Of a stretch of 64,000 nt of DNA, positions 1-11,702 are shown one piece after another; positions within the stretch are counted from its first letter, which is position 1; the number at the start of each line of letters is the position of its first letter. The DNA comes from Crocodylus rhombifer. Taxonomy: Eukaryota; Chordata; Crocodylia; Crocodylidae. The stretch lies in contig JAVSML010024002.1 in the NCBI GenBank assembly GCA_038503035.1, forward strand, positions 934,587 through 998,586, read 5' to 3'. Under the pieces are notes generated by a model, which worked only from the letters and a program-made list of their open reading frames with translations, was not told the origin of the DNA and did no database searches. Made by a program: the position numbers and the translations under genes.

Positions 1-1824
1 GGTAAGGCAGTCAGCAGACCTGAGTTCTTCCTGGTGCTTCCCTGGGTTTTCCTATATATATTTCTCTTATTTGAGATATGTAGTATTAGGGAAATGATAC
101 AATGCAGTCTTTCCACATCCTTGAGACTATCAATAACTAATCCAAAGTAACTTGAAATTCCTGCAGTCGGGAGTGTAATGACCATTCAGTCCTTTCCTTC
201 AAGGGAAGCATGAAAAGATGAAGCGTGTACTTGCAAGTCCATACTGCAGATCCAATGGGCAGGGAAAGGTAGCCTGTAAATCATAACAGTAAAGTAATGA
301 GTTTGCCTAGGTGCTCACCTACGGCCAAAAATCCAGTTCATAACTTTTCTCTGCTTCTTTTTCACGTGCATAAAGTTGAGACACCCTACATGCATGCCTT
401 GAGAATAAATCAGTGTAGGTGAGAAGCTTCAATCGTACAGCGAGTGTCATTGAAATGCCTGCCTTTTGCATCTGTTACACTGAATTTAACAAAGAATAAT
501 CATCCCACAGAGTGGCTAAAACCTTCCCACTCTAACCAGTGAAGACAGAATCAAGTAGAGCCTGACCTCTCCCACTGACTGTGACACAGAAAAAAGAATT
601 GAATTTCACAGTCTTAAATTTTCCATCTGCAACAAGGGTATCATTGCAAACCTTTGGAAGGCCATTTGAGGCCCTCTTGTGTTGAATAGCAACTGCTCAC
701 CAGTGTGAGTATGGGGGTGATGATACAGCCGTAAATATAAGGAAAACAGGAATACTAGCTTAATGTTCTTTCTCCATCATTCTTGACGTTGTATTTTTTT
801 TATCCCAGTAATTATACAAAGACACAGAGCAACGTGAATGCAATCCCCTGTTCTGTCTCAGTACAGCAGAATAACGCTATGGTTTTTGCTTTGTTTTTTT
901 AAAATCATCATTGAACAGATTAGATTCAGTACTGAAACTGTTTTTTCACTTAAAGCAGTTAGCAAAGAAATACTGTGCTCTTACAACAAGTCTATCCTGA
1001 ACCATTGTCCTGACCTGCTGATCTGCTTATCAGCATTGCCCAAGAGAAAATAAAGCCATTTCTTCACCAAATAATTTTTTTTAAGGGCACTGGGGTTTGT
1101 GTGTGTGTATGGCTGCATGCCTGTGTGCTTGGATTGTGCTACAGTATTTAACACATGTGGTTTTGTAATTATGATATGCTGGGAAAGTTCACAGTGTTCA
1201 GTGGCCTTTTAGCTTCAACTTCCACCTGTGTGGCAATGTTGTCTAATGTTAATAAACTGGGCTGTGAGTCAAACCATGTAGGCATGTTAGCTGGCTGAAG
1301 ATTTGCTCATATATGGGGTTTTATTCCAAACTGTTTCTCAAATGTGCAGCAGGTATATATTTATTCCCATAATTCACAAGCTGTTAAGATCCAACTGCAA
1401 GATATGTTGGGAGAGTGTAAGTCCTCATTTTGGTTTCCCACCTGTAAAATTATTTCAATTTTTTTTTCTCACCCCTTCTCTTTAGACAAGGATTTTTCTC
1501 ATTTATAATTAGCTTTATACAGTGAGCAATATAATGAGGATTTATGTTTGATTGAGGTATTTAAGTGCTAATGAATAGTAACCATTTTGCATATATGGCA
1601 GGACTAATTTATCTTGGCAACTAGGGTTTTGATCAGCCTTGTTCTGTAAAATTAATATTCTCTCATAATAAATACCAATGTAACCCATCTACAAAATTGA
1701 GATACAAGTTCAAATTCTCATTTAAGGTCCCCCAAGCTGCATAGTGATGTCTTTGGGCATCTTAAACATGTCTCATAATAAAACTTAGCTGAGTGACAAG
1801 AAAAATAGCAGAAAAGGGCAGACT
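1..1824. other. No feature recognised
   Basis: AT-rich unique-looking DNA. Open frames are at most about 70 codons and resemble nothing I know. A short TG-rich run lies near 1097-1112. No splice-bounded exon or repeat could be supported. Confidence 0.5.
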
Positions 1825-2428
1825 ACTGTATTTAGTCACATATAATCTGCACCTTTTTCAACAAATGCTGGTGTAACTTGGGCTGCACATTCTATATGAA
1901 ATGGCTCTGGAAATTTGGTGGTGGGGAAGCAGTGGCAGTGTTAATCACCACAGCTCTGGGAGCCATGAGCATTAACTTTGACACCATTTCCCTGCAGCCA
2001 AATTTCTAAACCCATGGGAAACCCCTTGGCTGGCTGACATGAACTTACATGCTGGATTTGGCCAATTCCCAGAATCTGTCTGTAGCCACAGCCAGCACAC
2101 AGTGTTGGACCAGGCATGTAGTCCTGGACCTGGTCTGGTGTTGGACTCACTGGTCTGGATTGAACATGGCATGTGGCTCTAGACTCAGTATGGGGTTGGA
2201 CTCAGTGGTCTGGGTTGAACCCAGTACATATATTCGAATCCAGTACAGGGTAGGACCTGGTAAGCTGTATCAGTCTGCAGGCCTGATCTGGCATGCAAGG
2301 ATGACAACAGCTTTGGGAGTAGGCTCAGGTGTTAGTCACTACTGCTCAGTCACTGCTACTCAGTTTCTTTTTTCTCTGTCGCGCCCCTTATTATATACAG
2401 GCGTGTTCTGTATATGAGAAAATACAGT
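1825..2428. mobile_element. Non-autonomous DNA transposon, mariner-like ends
   Basis: The ends are imperfect inverted repeats: the left reads ACTGTATTTAGTCACATATA and the right, reverse-complemented, reads ACTGTATTTTCTCATATACA. The next bases also pair (CTGCACC against ACACGCC). The left flank ends in TA and the right has TT, compatible with a decayed TA target duplication. No transposase frame is present. The interior (2137-2247) holds a degenerate direct repeat of about 55 bp around GTTGGACTCA. I infer a Tc1/mariner-type MITE or deletion derivative; the family is unassigned. Confidence 0.55.
2137..2247. repeat. Degenerate tandem repeat, about 55-bp unit
   Basis: Two units share GTTGGACTCA, then TGGTCTGG and TTGAAC in the same order (starting near 2139 and 2194). 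It lies inside the inverted-repeat element and explains the apparent frame of about 120 codons there. Confidence 0.5.
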
Positions 2429-2939
2429 TCTCCAGTATGTAGGGAGTAGGATATAGAGATCTGGTGTGGCATCTACTTTGCATTCTTTCTAATGCTGTCC
2501 TTCAAAGACTCAAAGTCTTTTCAACTCAGAGTCTTTCTTCCTTTAACAATTATCTGATCAGGGAGCAGAAACAATAGTATATGACTTGGATGATTGACCA
2601 TCTAGCTCAAATATTGGAATGAAATGCTTACCATCTAGCAGGAAACAAAGGTAGCCAATGAGCCAGTTTGTGGTTGTTATGCTTTTTAGATTAAAAAAAA
2701 AATTATAGGCAGTAATAAGGGATAAAACAAGCAAATAGTTTGCCAAGCTCTCTGAGACACTACATAAATGTAAATCTGGTAATTTATATGTAAATCTGTA
2801 TGCATTGTCTGAAGAATATGGATTTTTTTAGGAACTTTAGTTTATTCTCTTTTCTCATTCCTCTACATTCATATTAATATTTTTGGATGATTCCTAAAAC
2901 ATCCCATTTTGCCCAGATTGTCTAATCAAACATTTGGGC
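2429..2939. other. No feature recognised
   Basis: AT-rich DNA between two transposons. No motif or frame worth naming. Confidence 0.5.
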
Positions 2940-2941
2940 TA

Positions 2942-3728
2942 GGGACAGACATTGTAAATGCACAGACATCCCAAAAATGCAGAAACGTGCCTGCAGTAGC
3001 TCAGGCTAGAAGTCAGGGGACACTAGAGCAGCCCTCCCTTCCCTTATACAGGGCTGAACTGAGGAGGGCATGGCCAGGCCCCAGCATGATTCAGGAGGGG
3101 TTGCCCCCACCCCCAATGCATCAGCATTTGTCACTCCATCAGAAAACAAACAACCTCTCTCATTAGTTCAAACTCTTTTTAAACAGAGAAGGAATGGAGG
3201 GACATTAACAGCTGAGCTTTGACTAGCTCCAAAAAGCCCTAAACCAACATGCTGTCTGCCACAGCACAGACCATAGCCAGCATGTGGTCTGCAAGCTAAT
3301 GTTGAGGTGTCTGTGTAAAGCAGAGGGGACAGGGATCTCTGCTTAGCAGGGAGTGAGGAGGGTAGGGGGAAAGCAGGAGGAAACCAAGCAGATGTTGCTG
3401 TGCTTGCAAGTCTCTGCTGGAGCTGCAGCCAGGGAGTGGAGAGGGGGGGTGGTACTCTGCTGTGAAGCAGAGAGGCCCACCCAGCCCAGAGAGCATGCTG
3501 GGATACTGGGGGAGTCTGATTTAGCTTAAACTAGCAAAGGGTCTGGGACAGACATTGCATAAACTGATTTGACCCAAATCAGTTAAGTCTGATACTACAT
3601 TTAACCAGGTTTATCTCAAACAAGTTTTGGTATTTTCAAACTGGTTTATATGTACTGAACATCTGTTCTGTTACAGGTTTAAACCAGTTTCTGATCACTT
3701 AAACTGGTTTATGTGTAATGTCTGTCCC
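2942..3728 (-). mobile_element. TA-flanked inverted-repeat element, copy 1
   Basis: The element begins GGGACAGACATT and ends AATGTCTGTCCC, a perfect 12-bp inverted repeat, flanked on both sides by TA (2940-2941 and 3729-3730). A third copy of the terminal motif lies inside at 3545, so 3545-3728 alone also looks like a complete small inverted-repeat unit of about 184 bp. That module is rich in AAACCAGTTT-like words. Copy 2 at 17972-18621 matches it in the opposite orientation, including sequence beyond the module. The middle is GC-richer. There is no transposase. The TA duplication suggests Tc1/mariner-type mobilisation; the family name is not known to me. Confidence 0.7.
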
Positions 3729-3734
3729 TAGCTA

Positions 3735-3925
3735 TAGAAAGAGACAGTTCCCAGTCTGAAGGTATTACAATCTGAAGGCATGGGATGGGGAAAGGAAGTA
3801 TTGCAATATCCCTTTTTCTAATAGGGAATTAAGTTGAAAACATAAGTAACATGTCCCAAATTAAACAAAAAAACTGTAACAGAGCTGGGGATAGAACCAA
3901 AAGCTAAGGCTGGCTGAAAACCAGA
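3735..3925 (-). mobile_element. MIR/L3-type ancient SINE fragment
   Basis: Reading the minus orientation of the MIR pattern: an AGTCTGAAGG...TTACAATCTGAAGG part, then CCCTTTTTCTAATAGGGAATTAAG, then AACATGTCCC and AGAGCTGGGGATAGAACC. These correspond in order to the MIR blocks written in reverse (plain text blocks are approximate, spaced as expected). Strongly diverged, as expected for an old amniote repeat. Confidence 0.6.
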
Positions 3926-4616
3926 ATCCTATTTACTACATTTACGAAGTTTAAGAAGGCCCTGAATATAAAAGTAAAACAAAACCCTTCCACCTCAATA
4001 ATTGGATTCTATACATTGAAAATTAATAAATGGAAAGCCGTCTTTAATTTATCTTCCCCAACCCTGCAGGGGGGCAGACAGTGGTGGCAGCAGGTGGTGT
4101 GGAGAGACCAAGCAGCTTGCACCCTGCTTCTGCTTGCTCCCGTGCCACCTCTGCCTCTTCCTGCCCCCCTGCAGTCTCAGCCCTCCCCGCTCCTCCAGCC
4201 CCTGCTTTCGCTGTTTCCTCACCACTGTCTGCTCCACCTTCCCCACTGTTACCCTTGCACAATGTCAGCAGACTTCATTGCTGTTCTAGCCTAGGGCACT
4301 GAGTACATGTACAGGCCAGGCCCCATAGCAGCCACGTGGGCTGCGTGCCACTGCTTTGTGCCTGGCTGGGACTTGGTCCAGTGGCCCCAGCTGCAATGTG
4401 GATGGAGCCTTCCAGCACAGAGGAAAGGTAAGGGGGGGAGTGACAGGTAGGCAGGGAAGCAGAGGCTGTGTTGGGTGAAGGGGAGATAGTGGGAATAGGC
4501 TGCCGAAGGCAGGGGCAGTAGGGGTAGGAAGGGCAGCTGTGGCTATATCTTTGACTCTAAGTAAGGGTTGGAGCATGAGTCACAGCAGCTTCCCACCTCC
4601 CCTCCCTGCCCCCTGC
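3926..4616. other. GC-rich unassigned stretch
   Basis: From about 4060 to 4610 the sequence becomes clearly richer in C and G than its neighbours, C/T-rich in the first half and G/A-rich in the second. Overlapping short open frames occur on both strands, which fits composition and not coding. It abuts the fold-back element and could be part of a larger repeat; no left terminus was found. Confidence 0.4.
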
Positions 4617-4706
4617 TCTTGTATGTGAGTCTAAGATGAGGGGCCCTCCCCCCACATTAAATGGGTGGGGGGAACCTCGTCTTAGAACCGGGTAAATATG
4701 ATCATA
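4617..4706. mobile_element. Short fold-back MITE
   Basis: TCTAAGATGAGG (4630-4641) pairs with CCTCGTCTTAGA (4675-4686). Inside these arms CCCCCCAC (4649-4656 region) faces GTGGGGGG. The right end reverse-complements to CATATTTACCCGG, resembling the CTGTATTTAGTC end of the element at 1825. Likely a complete palindromic MITE of about 90 bp. Confidence 0.55.
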
Positions 4707-7110
4707 CAACAAATACATATATAATCGGGCTTTTAAAATTTTTGTTATGCTTTGAAATGAAAATGAGCCTTGAACATTTTTTCATCAAAGAAGCACAGAG
4801 AGCAAGGAACTGATAACATCACTTACGTAAGATGAGGAAGATTAAGGTTTAAGTTTCTGCTGGAAATCAGCCAAAAAGGGTCTTGAGCTTGTGTCTTCCC
4901 AGATCAAAGCTGAGCTTAGCTCAGCATGACCTGGCACTTGCAAGTGTAACCTGCTACTTAAGAAAGCTTATGCAACTCTGATTTAGTTGCACCAAAAGGT
5001 GCAAATGTGGCCTGCCTTCTGCCTGACTTCACACTAACACAGATAACTACCTCTCTCCAACAAGCAGGCAATAGTTGAACATAGTTCTCCGCACAATTCC
5101 TGCTTTCTTGACAAGAAATTCCAACCCGGAACTAATTTTCTTTCTACTAATGACAAACGTCTTGGTTTCCATGCCTGGTCAGGCAGTTCTGCTCTGGACT
5201 ACTAATCTAGTTCCCCCTCCCGCCCCATAGATTCTCCCTTCCCAATCACAGTTCCCATTGTACCTTCTGATTGCATCTCCTGGTACCAACTTGCTACACT
5301 TGGTCCATGATCAGGTTCTACAGTAATTAACACTACTATGCAAAAATATAGTTCCTGAGATGCACTGAGACACAATTGTGTGGGGAAGATTCAAACTCAA
5401 ACAATTCTTAGCTCTAAAAGCTGTTAAGATCCTTAAAATTATTATAATCTAAGATTTCAACCCAAATAAGTAGCAATCATACCTCATGTCTTTGTTACAG
5501 TTTGGTAAAACTTGCAATTAGATTTATTTTTTTGTTTGGGCAGCTGTCTTTCTGTCATGGGCGACTTCCATAGTTTTTCTATCCTTAAGAAGGATGATAC
5601 TCCATATGCCGTAAGGGAATGAATTAGTCCGTTCATTACAAAGTGCAAAAACCTGGCCGCTTAAAGGGCCAACATTCAAGAAATCACCTTAAAAACTGCT
5701 TCAAAATTAGCAACCTGCTATGTTGGGCAAAGGACAAACAGGCGGATGCATTGGATTTCATCCCACAATAGATAAACCTTCTGGAAAATCAGTTTACCTG
5801 ACCCTTCTCCTTTTAACCCTGGTTACCCTAGATCTTAATAAAGTCAGTTCTCACCACATATGGCCTGACAAATTTGTTAGTCCCTAGACATTTTGCAGTA
5901 AAATCCAGCCCTCCACCAACCAGCTGTTGGGGACTTCACCTGCCTTCCTGTGGTCCTGTGAAAGCTGTCCGTGTTGGGGACTTTGCTCTTTGTATCCCTG
6001 TTCGAATGTTGTATATAGTGTCAGGTTTGTTTTTGTAATCCTCTGGACTGAACTAATTTCCATTGCAGGCTCAGTAGGCTTTAGTTTCTGCCCTGTATAT
6101 ATTAGATAAGAATATTATGAGTCAAGGCTTCAACCTTTTGTTATTAGTTTACAACTAAATCTTTGTTCCTAGTGACAGGATCTTTTTCTTGCCAACTATC
6201 TGCTAACCTTGGTTATCAACTGTTGCTAGCAATAATACTTTGAATATTTTAGAAGGTTCTAGTGCATGTTACTAACACAAGTGAATCAAGACCCAAACCT
6301 ACCTATTGTCCAGGGTCATAAACTCCAGCCATTTGGTTTGGTGCCATTTTTGAATTTCATAATATTGGACTATGGTGCCTTCCTGTGCTGTAGTTTTATA
6401 TAACATAAATGTTGCATAAAACTTGAGCAGAGGAAGGCCTTTTAACATCTCAGCATAGTAGGCTGCACGATTGCTATCAGTCTGTTACTGAACTTGATCA
6501 TGCTGCAAACACTCCAAGGGACCCCATCATTTGTTGATTGACAGGGAAATTGTTCCCTCATACTTCTTTCTTCGGCATCTGTCCTGTATGTTTTTCCATT
6601 CTGGGAAAGTTGCTTTTATTTTAATGCGTCTCCACAGAGATGCATCTCCAGAACATCTTATGGGATCATATCTGTGCTTTGCTACGTTCCTGTGCCATAC
6701 TGAGACTGGATAATAGCAGTTGGGTAATTATTTAGACAAAGTACTTGGATGCCTATGAGAATGATTTCCATAAAGGCAAAGGTTTTCAAATGAAATATTT
6801 TTAAGACACATGCAAGTCTAAAAATATTCATAAAGACTGAATGTTGGATGTTCTCGAAGGAAAACCCATAGGTGGGCATGACTAGTAAACTAAAGAGAGT
6901 CAAGTTGCTGTCTCGTTTGGAAGTGTGCAGCTTGTTTAGTAAAGTCATCTCAGTGTCTTTCTATATTTGTGTCCTTCACCCATTTAGTCTGTGGGCCCTT
7001 CCTTGAAGGAGAAGAGATGTATTCTAGGCTTTGAAATGCTAATGATGGATAATTCACGGGTAGGATGTGAGGGAGGTATTAAAGAATGTACTGGACAGGG
7101 GATTAAAGTA
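4707..7110. other. No feature recognised
   Basis: About 2.4 kb of AT-rich DNA. The longest frame (6682-6948, minus, 88 codons) has no recognisable domain. No repeat boundary seen. Confidence 0.5.
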
Positions 7111-7114
7111 CCTA

Positions 7115-7235
7115 CATTTTCCCATTTTGCCACTGGCTTGCTACGTGACCTTGGACCATCCATGTCGCTCCTTTGTGCCTCAGTTTCTTGATAGGTAACA
7201 ATAAATGCTATAACGATGTGTCTGTTACAGTGCTC
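7115..7235 (+). mobile_element. MIR SINE fragment
   Basis: Contains the MIR core order: GCCACTGGCTTGCTACGTG, ACCTTGGACC, then TTTGTGCCTCAGTTTC and a following AT-rich tail. This matches the widely known MIR segment around 'TGTGACCTTGGGCAAG...CTCAGTTTCC'. The 5' tRNA-like part is not clear. Confidence 0.7.
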
Positions 7236-9405
7236 TGATGCCTGTTGGTGAAAAGAGGTAGGTGATGGTGGTGTTTAATATGAGGACCTATAACACTTTC
7301 TGAAGACCGTGGGCAATAACCCTAGAGTTCTGCTTACAGTTCCTTCTCCCCAAAACTTACGTCAGAACTAGTCCCTGATTTAGAGTGCTTTGCTGTCTTC
7401 AGTGGTGGGATGATGAAGGTCACCAGCTGGATATCGGTCCAGCTTTAATGGGAATTGTGAAGACCCAAGATCGTGCCATTGAAATAAAGTGGGGGAAGAC
7501 GAGATATTTTGTTTCCCTTCCTCACGGTACTGCATTTGTCTGAAACTATATTATTTAACTTCTAAACTGAAACGTACATCTAGCCCATCAGTTCTGGTTT
7601 TGTCAGTTTGACTTGCACAAATAATCTATCACAGTTTAAAAACAGAAGCATAGGGAAACACCTGCCTGCTAGAGACTCTCTTATTATTCCTGATTAGGTT
7701 ACCATCTCCTCCAGAGTATTCAAGTTTGGTTTTTTGGCTGTACATTTTAAACTTAGCAATACTGACCGTTGTTAGACCGACCTTGTAGATGATGAATGAA
7801 GAAAAAATGTTGATATTCTCATCTGCTCACTCTCCAACATCTTTCTTCCTTTAACAAACAACTTATCCCAGCAAGAAGCTCATGAATGGTCAAATCTGCT
7901 TTGTTCTGAAGACTAATAGTGAGAAGGATACACTTTCCTCCAGCCTTTCAACATACAGAACTCAAGGCTGATTCAGAACAGTTTCGTGCCAGAATAAATC
8001 AGGAGTAATTCCTTTGAATTCCACTGGTTTTAAACCTATGAAAGTGAGAGAAGAATCATGCAATTGTCTTCAACCAGGGACACAATACTGCTTAATAAAT
8101 CATCATATCAGCAGCTGCAAAGCACCAGGGAACGGGGCAGTAACTGATGTTGCTGTCCAGAGATCCATGGAGGTTATTGATCATCCTGAGCTGTTAACAT
8201 CTCCACAGCTCGGCAGCGCAGGGCCTTAGAAGAAATAAGAATATGGAGAGGATCTGTGACTATATGCACTTACCAGCAAACTATATAGCATTATAGCCTT
8301 TTATGTTAATATTCCTAAATTCATCTATAGGATTATGAACACTGTTTTTGTGAATATACCCACCTCTGTGTGCAAAACACCATATTTTCGAAAGAAGACA
8401 TGTTCTTTTCATATGTCAGCAGGTGATTGGATAGTGCTTTATTTGAAAAACATGAGCAATTTTCCAGCCTGCATATGCCAAATATAGGATTTTTTCAGAC
8501 AAAGCAGATCAGCCTGTCAATATTCCAGCAAGAGAGAGAGGTTATAATGAGGATAAGGAATGTAAAACTAAATAAATACAATATAAAAATAAAAGGGAAC
8601 TCAGGTCAGGAAATTGCTTGCTCTATTTATATTTTTATTTAAAGAGAAATATGTGGGACAGATTCCTGACCCAATGTCATAAAGCTTTTAAATAGTGCTA
8701 TGGCCATGGTTGAGGCATAAACAAAAGCTACAACTTTACTTGAACCAAACTGTGAAACGGGTGATGACTACGTGTTTTCCTGAAGTCTTCAGTCAGGCAC
8801 ATTTGTTGCATCCAATATCCCAAATGAAGAAAATTCATTTAAAATGTCTCCATGCTAGATGGAGTAAGAAAGGTTTATAACCAATAAAGGAACTGCGTTA
8901 TTACTTGTAGTCTGTCATAGCAGACCAAGTATGTAATTTAGAAGAATTTCAACTAAATTGATTAAAAAAAAAAAAAAAGATAATAGAAACGGTTTGGAAC
9001 TTTTCAAGGATTTTTTGGCCAGGTAGTATATATGTGTCATATCCAAGCATTTTTTATAGAAAGCCTTCCCAGGTCCAGATTGGAAATTCTGGACAGAATC
9101 AAAGAGAGACACTTATGCCCCAGAACAGCTCAGAGTTCAGACAATCATCTGGGATGCAGAAGGTTCAAGACCCAACTGCGAGTAATTTGGCCCAGAGATT
9201 TGTGCCTGTTATTTCCCTGTCCTAAATGAACGTTTGAATTGTGATACCCTTAGCTTTTTTGTGATGAATCACTCTTACTCTAGTTTTGACCATAAATGTC
9301 ATCCTGGCCATGAGAAACCTCCCTAACAGCAATGTCATCATAAACTTTTGAGAGATGTGCTCTGGTATGAAGGAAGGGCTTGAATGCGGATGTCCCTACA
9401 TCCCA
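7236..9405. other. No feature recognised
   Basis: Unassigned DNA. An A-run of about 16 at 8963-8978 could be a decayed retroposon tail, but no body could be recognised next to it. Confidence 0.5.
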
Positions 9406-9409
9406 GGTG

Positions 9410-9660
9410 GTTGTCCTCACTATTTGCCCCCAGAGTCAGTCTATCTTTCTCTCCCTTTATCTCTCCAGCCAAGTGAATGTTTAAATTATTTATTTTAAAT
9501 GGAAAAAACTAAGACAAGAGAAAGAGAGACAAAGACTGACTCCCTAGCTCACTGTTACGAGGTCACCCACCTGCAGTAGGAGGAAATCAAGTTCATATCC
9601 TAGCCCCAAGTCTGTCAGAGGAAGACTTCCCACACGAGTGCACTAACCATCAAACTGTGT
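9410..9660 (-). mobile_element. Possible tRNA-derived SINE
   Basis: On the minus strand ATGGTTAGTGCACTCG (near 9650) resembles a pol III A box, and about 45 bp later GGATATGAACTTGATTTCC resembles a degenerate B box (GGTTCGAATCC). The spacing suits a tRNA-like head. The rest is not assigned, so this is tentative. Confidence 0.35.
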
Positions 9661-11220
9661 TGGTTATTCTGCATGCATCTTTCTCCCTCTCAGAGAGAGG
9701 TGGAAGATCTTGGTTTACTCTGCTTTAAGACATAGCCAAACGTCAACAGCGTGAATCTTTCAAAACACAATTCTTGTCTTTCAGTCAGACTCAGAGAATA
9801 CTTGAGAAGCAAACTTACTAGTGTAAAAAAATGTTAAAAATTTAAAAATAAATGGTTTTCCAACAATCATTGTCTTCACTTGCATATTGAAGCAATGAAA
9901 GTGCAGAGGGACAGGAGGAGGAGTGGTTACACATCACTGAGAGCTTCTTTGAACATACTAGGAAACAGATTTTATTTTTCCTGACACACAGGTCAAAGGA
10001 GAGATTCCCTTCAGTCCCGTTACTCTTGAGCCCACTCAGACAGCTCAGGCACCCGTTTTGCTTGTCCACCCACTTCCTTTCTTGGTTTGTCTATTTACCC
10101 ACTTCTTGCATGTTGTAAGTCCTAAATGAAAGCTTTGCGACAGGGAATGCTATTTGTACCTAGTAAAGTGAAGCTTAAACCAGAGTCTAGTCTTCCCCCA
10201 CTGCTACTATATTAGAAATAATAAAAATAACCTGCTGAAATTTAGAGGCCAGTAGCTCAACCTGCGCAAAAACAAATCACCGAGAGACACAATAAGGAGT
10301 AAAAATAAATACATTTCTTCTGAAATATTAATGCAAAGAGATTTTTTTAAAAAACCCTGCTGGGATGACACAGAAACTAGCAGAATTATTTCATGTTTTA
10401 TCTCACTTGACTGGGTCACGGAGGTATTGCAAAAATAGCTTCTGCAGAGCCCCACCTGCAGGGTTGTGCTCCCGAGAAGTCTGCATGCGTGTTTCTAATG
10501 GAACTGAGGAGCTTATTCCAGCTGTTTGGGCAGCAACCCCTAAAGCCTTCCTACTAAAAGGTCACCACTAATTCAAATGAGCCTGGCTCTTAAACAATTG
10601 TATGTTAAAAACCGGGAGCAATGACATGCTAATTCGAGGTCTAAAAGCCCTCCTGGAAGTGAGAGAAAAGTCACCGTATCGTGTCAATGTGCACTATCCA
10701 TATAAATATTCCATATAAAATCCTGCATTGTTCGTATTTTGCACCCCTGAGGTGCACCAAAGCAGGGATGCAAAATGGCTTGGGAAAATGTGGTATAACA
10801 GGTGACTTTGTGTGTTTGGAGTGGACTTAGCCCACAGCTGTTCTGGGAAGTGGTCTGTATGCACTCCCAGGAGATACTGAATTCACAAGTACTTGGTCGT
10901 CTTGCGGATCAACAGTGGAACTCCTTACAAAATAATTAACGATTGAAGTCTCTGTTTCTGACAACCCTGCATAGTAAAATTGCAAGCAGCTGGCACAGCC
11001 CATATATTTCACTAGCTGGTCACAGAATTCTGGTAAAGGAAGTTAACTAAATGGGGCCTGCCAGAAAACTGATGTAAACGTGTAGAATTATAGTGGTAGG
11101 ACTCGATTCATGCTATCAGTTTACTCAGTAATGCAGACTTAATTAAGTCCCAATTATAAGCCTTATTCCTAAGCAACAGCAGTAACAGAGCAGGCATGTG
11201 TGTACGTTGTAAGAGAAAAT
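9661..11220. other. No gene; possible conserved noncoding patch
   Basis: No repeat recognised. The part 10340-10760 has an even base composition, no low complexity, and AT-rich words such as CATGCTAATTCG and CCATATAAATATTCC that would suit an enhancer. This is only an impression from composition. Confidence 0.35.
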
Positions 11221-11224
11221 ACTA

Positions 11225-11702
11225 TAAAATCATAACAACATAGAAAAGTAGGGCTGGAAGGGACTTCGTGAAGTCATCTAATTCAATCTCTTGCTTGAGG
11301 CAATTTCACCCTTCTCCAAACTGTCCCAAAAAAGTCCTCAGCTAACCTATTTCTAAAACTATACACAACTACAAGATGTATTGCCCCGAAACACCCAAAG
11401 CATTACAACCTGCCACAGGTAAATCAGGAGGACAAGGACTGTCCGTGTCCCACCACTGCAAGAGTTGTTAAATGCACTCAAGAGATGCAAGGAAGAGGGC
11501 ATTTCTTCTCACTACAGAAGAAGGCAAAAACCCCACAGTCTGACCATAGGGTAAAATGCCTTCCTGATGCCCAAATGTGGTGATTTGTCTGACCCTGAGT
11601 TAGGGGCAAGACCCTGTCTACTCAGGAACCTCTGGGTTTCAGTCCCTGCAGGAGTATTGGCACACCTGTCAAAATGCCCAACCTCGGCTGCAGCCAACAC
11701 CC
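11225..11702 (-). mobile_element. CR1 LINE 3' untranslated region
   Basis: Begins AACATAGAAAAGTAGGGCTG and GAAGGGACTTCGTGAAGTCA, which is the reverse complement of the CR1 3' terminus (elsewhere here CCTCCTGAGGTCCCTT...CTATG). The following sequence (CATTACAACCTGCCACAGG, CCACTGCAAGAGTTGTTAAA) fits a CR1 subfamily 3' UTR as I remember it from sauropsids. No ORF2 coding part remains. Confidence 0.65.
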
